From contig NZ_JACBGN010000060.1 in NCBI RefSeq assembly GCF_013401435.1, positions 1-33,027 of the forward strand: 33,027 bases of DNA, in the 5' to 3' direction. Below the pieces are notes generated by a model. The model ran no database searches. It was not told where the DNA came from and was given only the letters and a program-made list of their open reading frames with translations. Positions 1-7,982 of the stretch are shown here, piece by piece. The stretch's first letter is position 1. Every line of letters begins with the position of its first letter. The DNA comes from Streptomyces sp. BR123 (lineage in GTDB: Bacteria; Actinomycetota; Actinomycetes; Streptomycetales; Streptomycetaceae). A program made the position numbers and the translations under genes.

Positions 1-2621
1 GCGCGGGAGGGGTAGGGGGCCTCGCGGAGCAGGGCCAGGGTCTCGGCCTCGCGCATACGGCCGTCCTGGACCAGCAGCCAGTTGTCGAACAGGACGCCTT
101 CCTCGTCGATGCGGCGGCTGCCGGCCGGCATGGATCCGGGGGCCAGGCCGCCGATCTCCGCGTGGTGGCCGCGGGAGGCGACGAAGAACAGGATGCGGTC
201 CTCGTGGGCGGTCCCGCGCTCCCCGAACACCGGGCTGATCACGGTGATGTCGGGCAGGTGGGTGCCGCCGTGGTAGGGGTCGTTGACCGCGTAGGCGTCG
301 CCCGGACGCATGGTTCCGGCGCGGCTGCTCACGATTTCCCGGACGGCGGTTCCCATGGAGCCCAGGTGGACCGGGATGTGGGGTGCGTTGGCGACGAGGC
401 TGCCCTCCGGGTCGAACAGGGCGCAGGAGAAGTCCAGGCGCTCCTTGATGTTGACGGACTGGGCGGTGGCCGCGAGGCGGGCTCCCATCTGTTCGGCGAC
501 GGAGACGAACTGGCTGTTGAAGATTTCCAGCATGACGGGGTCGGCGCGGGTCGCCACGTCCGCGGCGGCGGGGGCGGCGACCCGTTCCATGCGCAGGTGG
601 CCGAGGGCCGTGACGGTGGCTTCCCATCCGCCGTCCACGACGGTGGTGGCGTTCGCCTCGGTGATCACAGCGGGTCCGCGGACCGCCGCACCCGGCCCCA
701 GCCGCTCGCGCTCGCGGAGCGGGACGGTCCGCCAGGCCCCGCCGGTGTAGAGGCGTGTGGCGGGAGCGGCTGCGTCGTCGTACGCCGGTCCGGGGGCTGC
801 GAGGTGGCGGAGGTCGGGCTGCGGTGTCAGGCCCCGGGCCTCGACGGAGACGGAGTCGACGACGACGGGCCGGTCGAGCAGGAAGGAGTAGAGGACACGG
901 TGGCGCCGGGTGAACTCGCGTTCCATGGCGGCGGCTCCGGCCAGCTGCACCGTGACCGGCGTGTCGGTGCCGTCGTAGCGCAGCCGAGCGGTCCGCATGA
1001 CACGGACGGAGGCGTCGGGCACTTCCTCCTCGTGCAGCACGGTGCGGGCAGCGGCTTCGAGTGCGTCCGCGGTGGCGCCGATCTTCGCCATGTTCGCCTC
1101 GTTCAGGGGAAGTTCGACCGATCGTTCGCGTACGGTCGTCACGTCGGCGAGGCCGATGCCGACTGCGGACAGGACCCCGGCCAGGGGTGGCACCAGCACG
1201 GTGCGGATGCCGAGCGAGTCCGCAACGGCGCAGGCGTGCTGGCCGCCGGCCCCGCCGAAGGTGGTGAGGGCGTAGCCCCGGATGTCGTGACCGCGCTGTA
1301 CGGAGATGCGTTTGACGGCGGCGGCTACGTTGGCCACCGCCACCCGGAGGAAGCCCTCGGCCACCTCCTCTGGGGTCCGCCGGTCGCCGGTGGCCTCGTG
1401 GATACGGGTCGCCAGCGCAGCGAACTCGCGCCGTACGACGGCGTTGTCCGGCGGCAGGTCGCCTCCGGGGCCGAAGACGTGCGGGAAGTGGGCGGGCGAG
1501 ATGCGCCCGAGCATCACGTTGGCGTCGGTCACCGTCAGCGGGCCGCCGGCGCGGTAGCAGGCGGGGCCGGGGTGTGCGCCGGCCGAGTCCGGGCCGACGC
1601 GGTAGCGGCCGGCGTCGAAGCGCAGGATGGAACCGCCGCCGGCGGCCACGGTGTGGATGTCCAGCATGGGGGACTGCAGGCGGACCCCGGCGACCCGGGA
1701 GACCTGCACCCGCTCGAACTCGCCTGCGAAGTGCGAGACATCGGTGGAGGTGCCGCCCATGTCGAAACCGACGACCCGGTCGTGGCCGGCCTGCTGGGAC
1801 AGCCGGGCCATCCCGACGATGCCGCCGGCCGGGCCCGACAGCACGGCGTCCTTGCCGCGGAAGTGTCCCGCCGCCGCCAGCCCCCCGTTGGACTGTATGA
1901 ACAGCAGCCGGATGCCTTCGAGTTCCCGCGCCACTCGGCTCGTGTACCGCTCCAGGACCGGGGAGAGATACGCGTCGACGACGGCCGTGTCACCGCGCGG
2001 GACGAGCCGGGTGAGCCGCCCCGTGGCGCTGGAGAGCGAGATCTGGGGGAACCCCAGGCGGGCGGCGAGCTCCCCGATCGCTTGCTCGTGCGCCGGGTGC
2101 AGGGCGCTGTGCAGGCAGACCACGGCCACTGCGCGGATGCCGTCGGCGTACGCGCGTCCGAGGTCGGCGGCGAGGGCATCGAGGTCGGGCGGGCGCAGGA
2201 CCTCGCCCTCGGCGGTGACACGTTCGTCGACCTCGGCCACGCGCTCGTAGAGGGCCTCGGGCAGCACGATCTCGCGGGCGAAGAGGTGAGGGCGGTTCTG
2301 GTAGCCGATCCGCAGGGCGTCGCGGAACCCGCGGGTGATGACGAGGAGCGTGCGTTCGCCCGTGCGCTCCAGCAGGGCATTGGTCGCCACGGTCGTTCCC
2401 ATGCGCACGCTGTGCACCGCGTCGGCGGGGACGGGTTCGCCCGGGAGCAGTCCCAGGAGGGTTCTGATGCCCTCGATGGCTGCGTCCCGGTAGCGGTCCG
2501 GCATCTCGGAGAGGAGCTTGAGGCTCCGCAGGCGCCCGTCCGGCGTGCGGGCCACGACGTCCGTGAACGTGCCGCCCCGGTCGATCCAGAACTGCACGCC
2601 GGAGCGGGTGCCGGGGTGCAT
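1..2621 (-). CDS. 5-oxoprolinase / hydantoinase A-B fusion, C-terminus cut by window edge
   Basis: The frame stays open from an ATG at 2621 to the window edge, giving 873 visible residues. A GGAGGAG ribosome binding site lies just upstream at about 2630-2636. Residues 11-22 carry the hydantoinase A signature FWIDRGGTFTDV, the ATP-binding start of the family. Further family motifs include FDMGGTSTDVS, AAGGGSI and TFGGAGGQHAC. From about residue 697 the hydantoinase B half begins (PVMLEIFNSQF, then HIPVHLGSMG, NDPYHGGTHLPD and SRGHHAEIGG), so both halves lie in one chain, as in ATP-dependent 5-oxoprolinases of about 1200 residues. Such enzymes open 5-oxo-L-proline to glutamate using ATP. N-methylhydantoinases and acetophenone carboxylases share the fold, so the substrate is inferred. 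About 300 residues of the B half lie outside the window. It could form a unit with the two small minus-strand genes upstream. Confidence 0.9.
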   Translation of the reverse strand, partial: MHPGTRSGVQFWIDRGGTFTDVVARTPDGRLRSLKLLSEMPDRYRDAAIEGIRTLLGLLPGEPVPADAVHSVRMGTTVATNALLERTGERTLLVITRGFRDALRIGYQNRPHLFAREIVLPEALYERVAEVDERVTAEGEVLRPPDLDALAADLGRAYADGIRAVAVVCLHSALHPAHEQAIGELAARLGFPQISLSSATGRLTRLVPRGDTAVVDAYLSPVLERYTSRVARELEGIRLLFIQSNGGLAAAGHFRGKDAVLSGPAGGIVGMARLSQQAGHDRVVGFDMGGTSTDVSHFAGEFERVQVSRVAGVRLQSPMLDIHTVAAGGGSILRFDAGRYRVGPDSAGAHPGPACYRAGGPLTVTDANVMLGRISPAHFPHVFGPGGDLPPDNAVVRREFAALATRIHEATGDRRTPEEVAEGFLRVAVANVAAAVKRISVQRGHDIRGYALTTFGGAGGQHACAVADSLGIRTVLVPPLAGVLSAVGIGLADVTTVRERSVELPLNEANMAKIGATADALEAAARTVLHEEEVPDASVRVMRTARLRYDGTDTPVTVQLAGAAAMEREFTRRHRVLYSFLLDRPVVVDSVSVEARGLTPQPDLRHLAAPGPAYDDAAAPATRLYTGGAWRTVPLRERERLGPGAAVRGPAVITEANATTVVDGGWEATVTALGHLRMERVAAPAAADVATRADPVMLEIFNSQFVSVAEQMGARLAATAQSVNIKERLDFSCALFDPEGSLVANAPHIPVHLGSMGTAVREIVSSRAGTMRPGDAYAVNDPYHGGTHLPDITVISPVFGERGTAHEDRILFFVASRGHHAEIGGLAPGSMPAGSRRIDEEGVLFDNWLLVQDGRMREAETLALLREAPYPSR

Positions 2622-2792
2622 GCGCGTCTCCTCCTTCCCGTGCCTCGTGTGCCTGTGGGCTGCTGCCGTCCGTTGCCAGCATGGCCCCTGCGGGGCGGGG
2701 TGCCGGGTTGCCACGCAGGGACGGCCCGGCGGCGGGGACCGGCAGCCCGACGGAACGTCAGGGGTTGGTCCGGGAGGGCTCGGGCTGCCGGA

Positions 2793-3029
2793 TCAACGGC
2801 CGGGCGCGTGCCCGCGCAGCAGTACGGCGATGCGGGCCACCGCCGCGGCGCGGAAGGCGCACTCCTCGCAGCAGCGTCCCAGCACGCCGCGTCGGCCGCG
2901 TCGCGCACCGGGCAGGCGGTGTCGTCACCGGCCGGCAGCAGGCGGTCGAGCCCGCGCCGGCGCGTGGCGATGTCCGCCGGGTCGCCGTCCACGACGGTCG
3001 GGGGTGCCCCCCCGGTCGGAGGACGTCAC
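2793..3029 (-). pseudogene. small frame-broken gene between the helical protein and the oxoprolinase gene
   Basis: Coding-like sequence runs through three stretches in alternating frames. A GTG at 3029 opens MTSSDRGG. After a run of seven G (about 3007-3013) the protein-like reading continues one frame over (TVVDGDPADIATRRRGLDRL, then CPVRDAADA). Near 2885 it returns to the first frame (VLGRCCEECAFRAAAVARIA) and stops at 2793. The first frame alone meets a stop soon after the middle stretch begins. Start and stop are in the same frame, so the two shifts compensate (a total change of 3). The gene begins 12 bases after the stop of the upstream gene. It may be a decayed gene or carry sequencing indels. 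The product would be about 78 residues with a CCEEC cysteine cluster, and I do not recognise the family. Confidence 0.35.
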
Positions 3030-3041
3030 GGGCTCGGGCCA

Positions 3042-3425
3042 TCAGCCCCGCCGGGGTCGCGCACGGGGGGCCGGGACACCATCGGCGAGCGGCGGGCCGG
3101 AACTCCGTGCCCGGGCGATCTGCCCGACCTGCTCGATGAGGACGCCGATGCGCCCCGCGTCCTCCGACCCCTGGAGCGCCAGCAGAACGGACTCGCGCTC
3201 CATGACCTGCGGCAGGGCACCGAACGCAGCCGATGCAAGGTCATCGGCCGGCTCCTGCAGTGCGCGCAGCGGCCTGCCGAGGTCCGCCATCATGCGCTCG
3301 AAGTCCGGGCCGGCCGAGGGGCTGAGCGCCTCCAGCGCGAGGCCCGGCGCGGAGTGTGCCTGCCGCAGCAGGCTCGCCGCGCGTTCGATGTCCCGATCCG
3401 TCCGGGTGCGGATCTGGTCACCCAC
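3042..3425 (-). CDS. hypothetical helical protein, 127 aa
   Basis: The GTG at 3425 is chosen because GGGGAG lies six bases upstream of it. An in-frame ATG at 3512 would add an arginine- and proline-rich leader without a clear ribosome binding site. The product (VGDQIRTRTDRDIERAAS onward) is almost entirely amphipathic helix, rich in Ala, Leu, Glu and Arg. It has a LLALQGSEDAGRIGVLIEQV stretch and a basic tail, and no signal peptide or membrane segment. No family was recognised. It is followed after 12 bases by a frame-broken small gene and then the oxoprolinase gene on the same strand, so all three may be co-transcribed. The amino-acid composition is much less arginine-rich than shadow frames in the same region, which supports coding. 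Confidence 0.6.
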   Translation of the reverse strand: MGDQIRTRTDRDIERAASLLRQAHSAPGLALEALSPSAGPDFERMMADLGRPLRALQEPADDLASAAFGALPQVMERESVLLALQGSEDAGRIGVLIEQVGQIARARSSGPPLADGVPAPRARPRRG

Positions 3426-4163
3426 GTCGAACTCCCCGTTCGGGGGTGCGTCTGCCGGCCGGGGCGTGCCCGTGGGTACGAGCGGGCTTCCCAGCCTGCC
3501 CGCGCCCGTCACCCTCGGGCATTCTCACGCGCCGGGGCCGCCGCGGCTCGTCGGCGCGCCGCGGTGGTTCCGGTCCGACTGCGCCGCTCGCCCGTGGGGC
3601 GGTCGTGGCCACGGAGCAGATCATCGGACGGGGGTGCCGATGTGTGTCACGTCGAGCCCTCAGGCATCGCTGCATGCCCGCACCGCGCGTCTGCGGCGCG
3701 TCCTCCGACCGTAACGGGCGCCACGCACTCCGGCGCGGCTGCCGGTCAGTGCGCCCTGCGGCCATGCCCCCGCCGTCGAGCGGCACGCGGTGGACGCCTT
3801 GGTTCCGGAAGCCGGGCAACAACGCGAAACCGCCGTGCCGACCGCGTGGGGGATGACCGGGGCACCGGCTGCGGACAGCGCCTCGTCGTCGCGTTCGCGG
3901 GCCGGCGTGGCCGCGGAACCACCGCCCGTGCTGCCGCCGCAGCAGCACCAGCGGGACCAACCGATCGGCGGGCTCGTGGCACCACGGCAGGTTCACCGCC
4001 GCGGCCCGGTCCGGGCCCACGAAGACCTGTCGGCCCGACGACCGCCTCGGCCTCCGCGCGGCGTTCCTCTGCCTTCGGCGCCCGGCCGCGGGATCCTGGA
4101 AACCCAGGACCGCACCCGACCGCACCGGTCCCGGCCTCATCACCGGCACAGACAGGGAACGCC
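3426..4163. other. gap without a supported gene (about 740 bp)
   Basis: All six frames here are arginine/proline-rich or broken. One minus-strand stretch near 3960-4045 reads like protein (VFVGPDRAAAVNLPWCHEPA) but no start or frame holds it together, so it may be a relic. The region also carries the promoters for the divergent flanking genes at 3425 (minus) and 4164 (plus). Confidence 0.4.
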
Positions 4164-5195
4164 ATGATCGTCGACTGCGCCCACTACCGCGACGGGCGGC
4201 GCCAGCAGGAGGGCCCGATGTCGCTGGAGCGGGCGGCCGCGTGCTGCGAGCAGGGCGGTTTCGTCTGGCTGGGCATCTTCGAACCCGGTCCCGAAGAGAT
4301 GGACAACGTGCGCCAGAGCTTCGGCTTGCACGAACTGGCCGTCGAGGACGCCCGGACCTTCCACCTGCGGCCGAAGGCCGAGCAGTACGAGGACGGAACC
4401 GAGCTGATCATCCTCCGCACCGCCCGCTACGACGACGAGCGCGAGGAGATCGACACCGGGGAGATCAGCATCTTCCTCTCCGAGCGCTTCGTGATCACCG
4501 TCCGCCAGGGCATCGCCAGCGAGCTGCACGGCGCCCGCAGCCGGCTCGAACGGCGCCCCGAACTGCTGCGCACCGGCAGCGCCTCGACCCTGTGGGCCAT
4601 CCTCGACCAGGTCGTCGACAGCTACGCCCCGGTCGTCGCCGAGCTCGACCGCGACATCGAGCAGATCGAGGCGACGGTCTTCTCCGGGGCGGTCGCCCCG
4701 ACGGAGCGGATCTACTTCCTGCGCCGCGAGGCCACCGACTTCTACCGCGCCGTGCACCCGCTGCTCGCCGTGCTCGCCCGCCTGCTCAAGCCCGGCAGCG
4801 CCCCGGCCGAGCTGCTGCCGTACTTCCACAACGTGCACGACCACCTCCTGCTGGTGAACGAGGAAGTGGCCGCGCAACGCGACCTGCTGGCCACCGTCCT
4901 GGAGGCCAACATCGCGGTGATCTCCGTCGAACAGAACAAGATCAACCTGCGGCAGAGCGCCACGATGGAGCGGCTCACGATCGTCGCGACCGTCTTCCTC
5001 CCGCTGTCGTTCGTGGTCGGCTTCTTCGGCCAGAACTTCCCCTGGCTCGTCGAGCACATCAGTGGTTTCCCGGCGTTCCTCGTCCTCACCGCCCTGGGCC
5101 TGGTCCTGCCCTGCCTGGCCCTCTTCCTCTGGCTCCGCCGCCGCCGGGGTGCATCGCCATCGCCCCTCCCGCAGCAGGGCCGGGGTCGGCGGTAG
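4164..5195 (+). CDS. corA: CorA-family divalent metal ion transporter
   Basis: This is a 343-residue CorA/ZntB-type magnesium/cobalt channel of the plasma membrane. The long acidic N-terminal cytoplasmic domain is followed by two C-terminal transmembrane helices, about residues 271-291 and 303-325, and a short basic tail. The pore signature at the end of helix 1 is FFGQNFPWL, with GQN at residues 289-291 in place of the usual GMN. The region before it (EQNKINLRQSATMERLTIVAT) is typical of the long stalk helix. The ATG at 4164 is preceded by AGGGAA; the open frame extends far upstream but only as the antisense of the oxoprolinase gene. It is convergent with the DoxX gene, with 30 bases between stops. 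Family assignment is secure; the transported ion is inferred. Confidence 0.9.
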   Translation: MIVDCAHYRDGRRQQEGPMSLERAAACCEQGGFVWLGIFEPGPEEMDNVRQSFGLHELAVEDARTFHLRPKAEQYEDGTELIILRTARYDDEREEIDTGEISIFLSERFVITVRQGIASELHGARSRLERRPELLRTGSASTLWAILDQVVDSYAPVVAELDRDIEQIEATVFSGAVAPTERIYFLRREATDFYRAVHPLLAVLARLLKPGSAPAELLPYFHNVHDHLLLVNEEVAAQRDLLATVLEANIAVISVEQNKINLRQSATMERLTIVATVFLPLSFVVGFFGQNFPWLVEHISGFPAFLVLTALGLVLPCLALFLWLRRRRGASPSPLPQQGRGRR

Positions 5196-5225
5196 CGCTC
5201 GTCCCGCCCTGCGGCCGTCCCCGTA

Positions 5226-5759
5226 TCAGTCCCTGAGCAGCAGGAACAGGACGGCCAGTGCGACAGCCAGGACCAGGGCCGCAACCCCGTAGACGACGCG
5301 GTGGTCGCGGAGCCCCGGGATGAAGCGGTCCAGTGCGAAGCGGCCGGGGCCGGTGATGGCCAGTGTCGCCGCAGCAGCCGCGATCAGGCTTTCGAACTCG
5401 ACGCCCTGCTGGCCGATCACGTCACCGGCCCACTTCACCGCAATGGCGTTGATCATGACTCCGACGATCGCGGCGCCGGCCAGCGGGGTGAGCAGCCCGA
5501 TCACCAGGCCCAGGCCGCCCAACGTCTCGGTGAGACCGGCGACCACGGCCATGGTCGTGCCGGCGGGGTAGCCGCCCTCCTCGAAGAACCGTCCCGTGGT
5601 CCGGATCCCGGGGCCGTCGAACCACCCGAACAGCTTCTGAGTGCCGTGGACTGCCATGATCAGGCCGAGCACGAGGCGGAGCAGGGGCAGGCCGACGTCG
5701 TACGGGGTCGTCGTGCCGGTCGAGGTGCGGGGGGCACGATGGATGGGTGCGGTGGGCAT
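5226..5759 (-). CDS. DoxX family membrane protein
   Basis: The 177-residue protein has four hydrophobic helices. The first includes LPLLRLVLGLIMAVHGTQKL, and GWFDGPGIRTT and a GLTETLGGLGLVIGLLTPLA helix follow, which is the usual DoxX/SURF4-like pattern. About 20 hydrophilic residues precede the first helix. DoxX proteins are small integral membrane proteins linked in some bacteria to thiosulfate-quinone oxidation or oxidative stress; the exact role here is unknown. The ATG at 5759 has AGAAGGTG upstream. It stands alone on the minus strand and is convergent with the CorA gene. Confidence 0.88.
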   Translation of the reverse strand: MPTAPIHRAPRTSTGTTTPYDVGLPLLRLVLGLIMAVHGTQKLFGWFDGPGIRTTGRFFEEGGYPAGTTMAVVAGLTETLGGLGLVIGLLTPLAGAAIVGVMINAIAVKWAGDVIGQQGVEFESLIAAAAATLAITGPGRFALDRFIPGLRDHRVVYGVAALVLAVALAVLFLLLRD

Positions 5760-5864
5760 CCTGGCACCTTCTGTGGTGTGTCCGTGTGGGGGAAGGGAAG
5801 GCGGGGAACCGGAGCGCCCTCAGTGGTGTCGGCGCACTCAGAGGTGGGGCAAGCCGGGGCGGAA

Positions 5865-6365
5865 TCACCGCTGCCCGCGTAATCGCCGGAGCGCGTGGGC
5901 CCGGGCAAGCGAGAAACCGCAGGCCCGCGCGAGCAGTTGAAGGCCCTGCGGGCTCATGTTCCACGTCTGGGCGCCGCCCTTCCCATCGTAGGGCTGCCGG
6001 ACGGAGAAGTCGCGGCGTCGGCCGTCGATGCCCGGCTCCGTCAGCTCCGTCAGGCCGGACCCGGCCGGCAGGTCGGACAGCGGGACGATCAACGGCGGGT
6101 CCGAGGCCGATCCGGAGCCGGCGGGGGCCGGCCGTACGGTGACCCCGGTCTGCGGCGGCGTGCTGAGCACCGACGCCCTGGGCCGCCCCCTCACGGATGC
6201 GACGCTGACGATCAGGCCATCCGCAAGCCCTGTCGGAGCGCACGGGCCCGGCTCCCACACCCTGCACCGCATGCCGGGAGGTGCTGCCAAGCGCCGACAG
6301 CATCCGCAGGCCAAACGTGCAGGCACCGGCCGGTCGTTCCCGGCCCGGCAGTCGCACGTCTGCAT
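5865..6365 (-). CDS. doubtful hypothetical ORF, 166 aa
   Basis: The frame is open from an ATG at 6365. The C-terminal third reads like real protein (RRDFSVRQPYDGKGGAQTWN, then GLQLLARACGFSLARAHALR), with moderately high G/C at third positions. The N-terminal part is cysteine/proline-rich and unconvincing, and there is no clear ribosome binding site, so the true start may be internal or the gene may be a relic. It contains a TTA leucine codon near its end (5880-5882 on the forward strand), rare in this kind of genome. No family was recognised. Confidence 0.25.
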   Translation of the reverse strand: MQTCDCRAGNDRPVPARLACGCCRRLAAPPGMRCRVWEPGPCAPTGLADGLIVSVASVRGRPRASVLSTPPQTGVTVRPAPAGSGSASDPPLIVPLSDLPAGSGLTELTEPGIDGRRRDFSVRQPYDGKGGAQTWNMSPQGLQLLARACGFSLARAHALRRLRGQR

Positions 6366-6371
6366 GATCAC

Positions 6372-6377
6372 TACAGT
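6372..6377 (+). promoter_or_regulatory. -10 element placing transcription start at the ATG of the GvpU-like gene
   Basis: TACAGT matches the TANNNT pattern and ends six bases before the ATG at 6384. A transcript starting about seven bases downstream would begin at the A of the ATG. No ribosome binding site is present between them, which fits a leaderless mRNA. No convincing -35 box is visible. Confidence 0.4.
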
Positions 6378-6383
6378 CTCGGT

Positions 6384-6731
6384 ATGACCACACAAGACGA
6401 CTTGCTCATCGACCTGATCAACCGAACGGAGATGGAAGGGGGAGGTCCGCGCATCACAGTCGTGGCGCAGGGCGCGGTCATCACCGGTCGCCTCGCGGCC
6501 CACCGGCGCTGGGCAACGGACCTCGCCGAACTGCTCGGCGATGCGGGCCTGCCCGACGAACGATTCGCCGCGGACTTCGCCCGGGAAGCCGGGGAGATCC
6601 TTGAGTACCCGCCGGCCTTCCTCCACCTCCAGGGCTGCCAGCTCATCTCCGGTGCGAGCAGCCTTCCCGCCGCCTTGGGCGAGTCCTTCCGGATCCCGCT
6701 CACCGCAGTCAGCGCCTGGAGTGTGGGGTGA
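6384..6731 (+). CDS. GvpU-like small protein (gas-vesicle accessory family candidate)
   Basis: The product is 115 residues, starting MTTQDDLLIDLINRTEMEGG. A compact alpha/beta pattern follows: PRITVVAQGAVITGRLAAHR, an acidic helix, then AFLHLQGCQLISGAS and a closing strand FRIPLTAVSAWSVG. The VVxxGxxITGxL core followed by a helix and a second beta pair resembles GvpU, a small protein of gas-vesicle clusters that also occurs alone in streptomycetes without vesicle genes. No gvpA or other vesicle genes are in this window, so a vesicle role is not supported locally. The ATG at 6384 has no ribosome binding site but a -10-like element at 6372-6377. It is convergent with the nitroreductase gene. 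Confidence 0.75.
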   Translation: MTTQDDLLIDLINRTEMEGGGPRITVVAQGAVITGRLAAHRRWATDLAELLGDAGLPDERFAADFAREAGEILEYPPAFLHLQGCQLISGASSLPAALGESFRIPLTAVSAWSVG

Positions 6732-6764
6732 TGGCCGTGAGCGGCCCCGCCCCGCCGCCGCAGG

Positions 6765-7328
6765 TCACGCCGCTGGTGTGGACCACGGGGCCGTGCAGAG
6801 ATCGGTGGCGGTGCGGCGTTCGCGTACGACTGGGGGTTCGTCGGCCGCCCTGCCGATCGCGAGCATCGAGACGATCGCCCATCCGGGGTTCGGGCGCAGC
6901 TCCTCGGTCAGGGCTTCGAGGTCGAAGGCGCGGAATTGGTGGGTGGCCAGTCCCATCGCCTGGGCTTGGATGCTCAGGTGGGCGACGGCTTGCCCCAGGT
7001 CGTAGTCGGCGAATTCGGAATAGAGGAGGGTGGAGTCGTCGACGTGGCGGCGGGCGAGGGTGACGAGCAGCAGGCCCGCGTCCTTCGCCCAGCGGGAGGA
7101 GCTGGGCGCGAGGTGAGGCAGCAGGCGCATGTGATCCGGCTCGCCGGGCCTCGCGGGGAGGAAGCCCCAGGGCTGTGAGTTGCCGGCGGAAGGGGTCCAT
7201 CGGGCGGCTTCGAGAAGCAGGTGGAGGGTGGGATCGTCGATGAGGCCGGACGGATCGAACTCGTAGGGGCTGAAGCGATCGGCGAGGAGGGGGTGGAGCC
7301 GGTCAGGTCGCTCGGAATCAGGAGACAT
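6765..7328 (-). CDS. nitroreductase family protein
   Basis: The 187-residue FMN-dependent nitroreductase-fold protein begins MSPDSERPDRLHPLLADRFS at 7328. The open frame extends 60 codons upstream but that part is arginine-rich and lies over intergenic sequence. Family features are the N-terminal R-F-SP segment, the FMN-contacting ARWTPSAGNSQPWGF stretch, the DLGQAVAHLSIQAQAMGLAT helix and the C-terminal SMLAIGRAADEPP. It probably reduces a small nitro, quinone or enone compound with NAD(P)H; the substrate cannot be read from sequence. The ribosome binding site is weak (GAACGGGA). The gene is alone on its strand, and downstream it meets the GvpU-like gene head-on. Confidence 0.88.
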   Translation of the reverse strand: MSPDSERPDRLHPLLADRFSPYEFDPSGLIDDPTLHLLLEAARWTPSAGNSQPWGFLPARPGEPDHMRLLPHLAPSSSRWAKDAGLLLVTLARRHVDDSTLLYSEFADYDLGQAVAHLSIQAQAMGLATHQFRAFDLEALTEELRPNPGWAIVSMLAIGRAADEPPVVRERRTATDLCTAPWSTPAA

Positions 7329-7517
7329 GTCCCGTTCAACTGAGCGTCTCCGTGATCCATTTCCGTCCGTCCGACTCTCTGCACGTGCGCGAGGCCGACC
7401 GCTCCTCACGGTGAACGGTGCGGAGCGCGGTCGCACGCCCCGGCCGATCCCCACAGGGGACGATGCGGGCGCCCGCCGGGTCCGGGGCAGGATGGGCTCG
7501 GCGGCCACGTACGCGAA

Positions 7518-7551
7518 AGACGCTCGGCCGGGAAGTCCCGGCCGAGCGTCT
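7518..7551 (-). terminator. strong hairpin terminator after the SLT-domain gene
   Basis: A perfect 15-bp inverted repeat (7518-7532 with 7537-7551) surrounds a 4-base loop. It begins 27 bases after the stop of the secreted SLT-domain gene on the minus strand and is followed in that direction by TTTCGCG. It is the strongest hairpin noticed in the window. Confidence 0.85.
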
Positions 7552-7577
7552 GCGTGCGCCTGCCACCCGCTGGTGGC

Positions 7578-7982
7578 TCAGTACCAGTGGTGGGTCTGCC
7601 AGAAGTTCCAGGCCTCGACCGGGGAGCCGTAGCGCTCGTTCATGTAGTCCAGGCCCCACTTGATCTGGGTGGCCGGGTTGGTCTTCCAGTCGGCACCGGC
7701 GGAGGCCATCTTCGACGCCGGCAGGGCCTGGACCAGGCCGTACGCGCCGGAGGACGCGTTCGTGGCGGTGTGGTCCCAGCCGCTCTCGCGGGAAACGATG
7801 TTGTTGAAGGCCGCGAACTGCGCCGGGTCCTTGATCATCTGCTGGGCGATCGCCTTGGCGCTCGTCGGGGCGGCCTGGGCCGGAACGGCGGCCAGCATGG
7901 AACCGGCGGCGGCAAGGCCGATCACGGTACCCGCGAGGGTCTTCTTAGAAGCGGCGATGCGGCGGATGACGGAGTGGGACAC
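7578..7982 (-). CDS. secreted transglycosylase SLT-domain (lysozyme-like) protein
   Basis: The 134-residue exported protein starts at GTG 7982, set by GGAAGG six bases upstream. An N-terminal Sec signal peptide (basic start, hydrophobic core GTVIGLAAAGSML, probable cleavage after VPAQA at residue 37) leads to a compact SLT/lysozyme-like domain. The catalytic glutamate is likely E66 in SRESGWDH, followed by SSGAYGLVQALPASKM and a C-terminal GLDYMNERYGSPVEAWNFWQ. Such proteins cleave peptidoglycan and in streptomycetes act in germination and growth. Transcription ends at a strong hairpin 27 bases after the stop. The gene-free leader of several hundred bases may hold regulation: related cell-wall lytic genes in streptomycetes often carry a cyclic-di-AMP riboswitch, but I could not identify its core motifs here. 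Confidence 0.9.
   Translation of the reverse strand: MSHSVIRRIAASKKTLAGTVIGLAAAGSMLAAVPAQAAPTSAKAIAQQMIKDPAQFAAFNNIVSRESGWDHTATNASSGAYGLVQALPASKMASAGADWKTNPATQIKWGLDYMNERYGSPVEAWNFWQTHHWY

Larger units (their letters stand above)
5760..6383. other. gap with no well-supported gene (about 620 bp)
   Basis: Base composition is a little lower in GC than in the neighbours. It holds the promoter side of the DoxX gene, one doubtful minus-strand frame (listed separately) and, at its right end, a probable -10 element for the GvpU-like gene. Confidence 0.5.

Noticed and set aside
3900..4100. Minus-strand protein-like stretch VFVGPDRAAAVNLPWCHEPA
   Set aside because: No start codon with a ribosome binding site, and composition breaks down in the same frame within about 60 codons; at most a relic.
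162..4163. Very long plus-strand open frame upstream of the CorA start
   Set aside because: It is the antisense of the oxoprolinase gene and of GC-rich intergenic sequence; the composition is Gly/Arg/Asp-rich and only the last 344 codons form a protein family.
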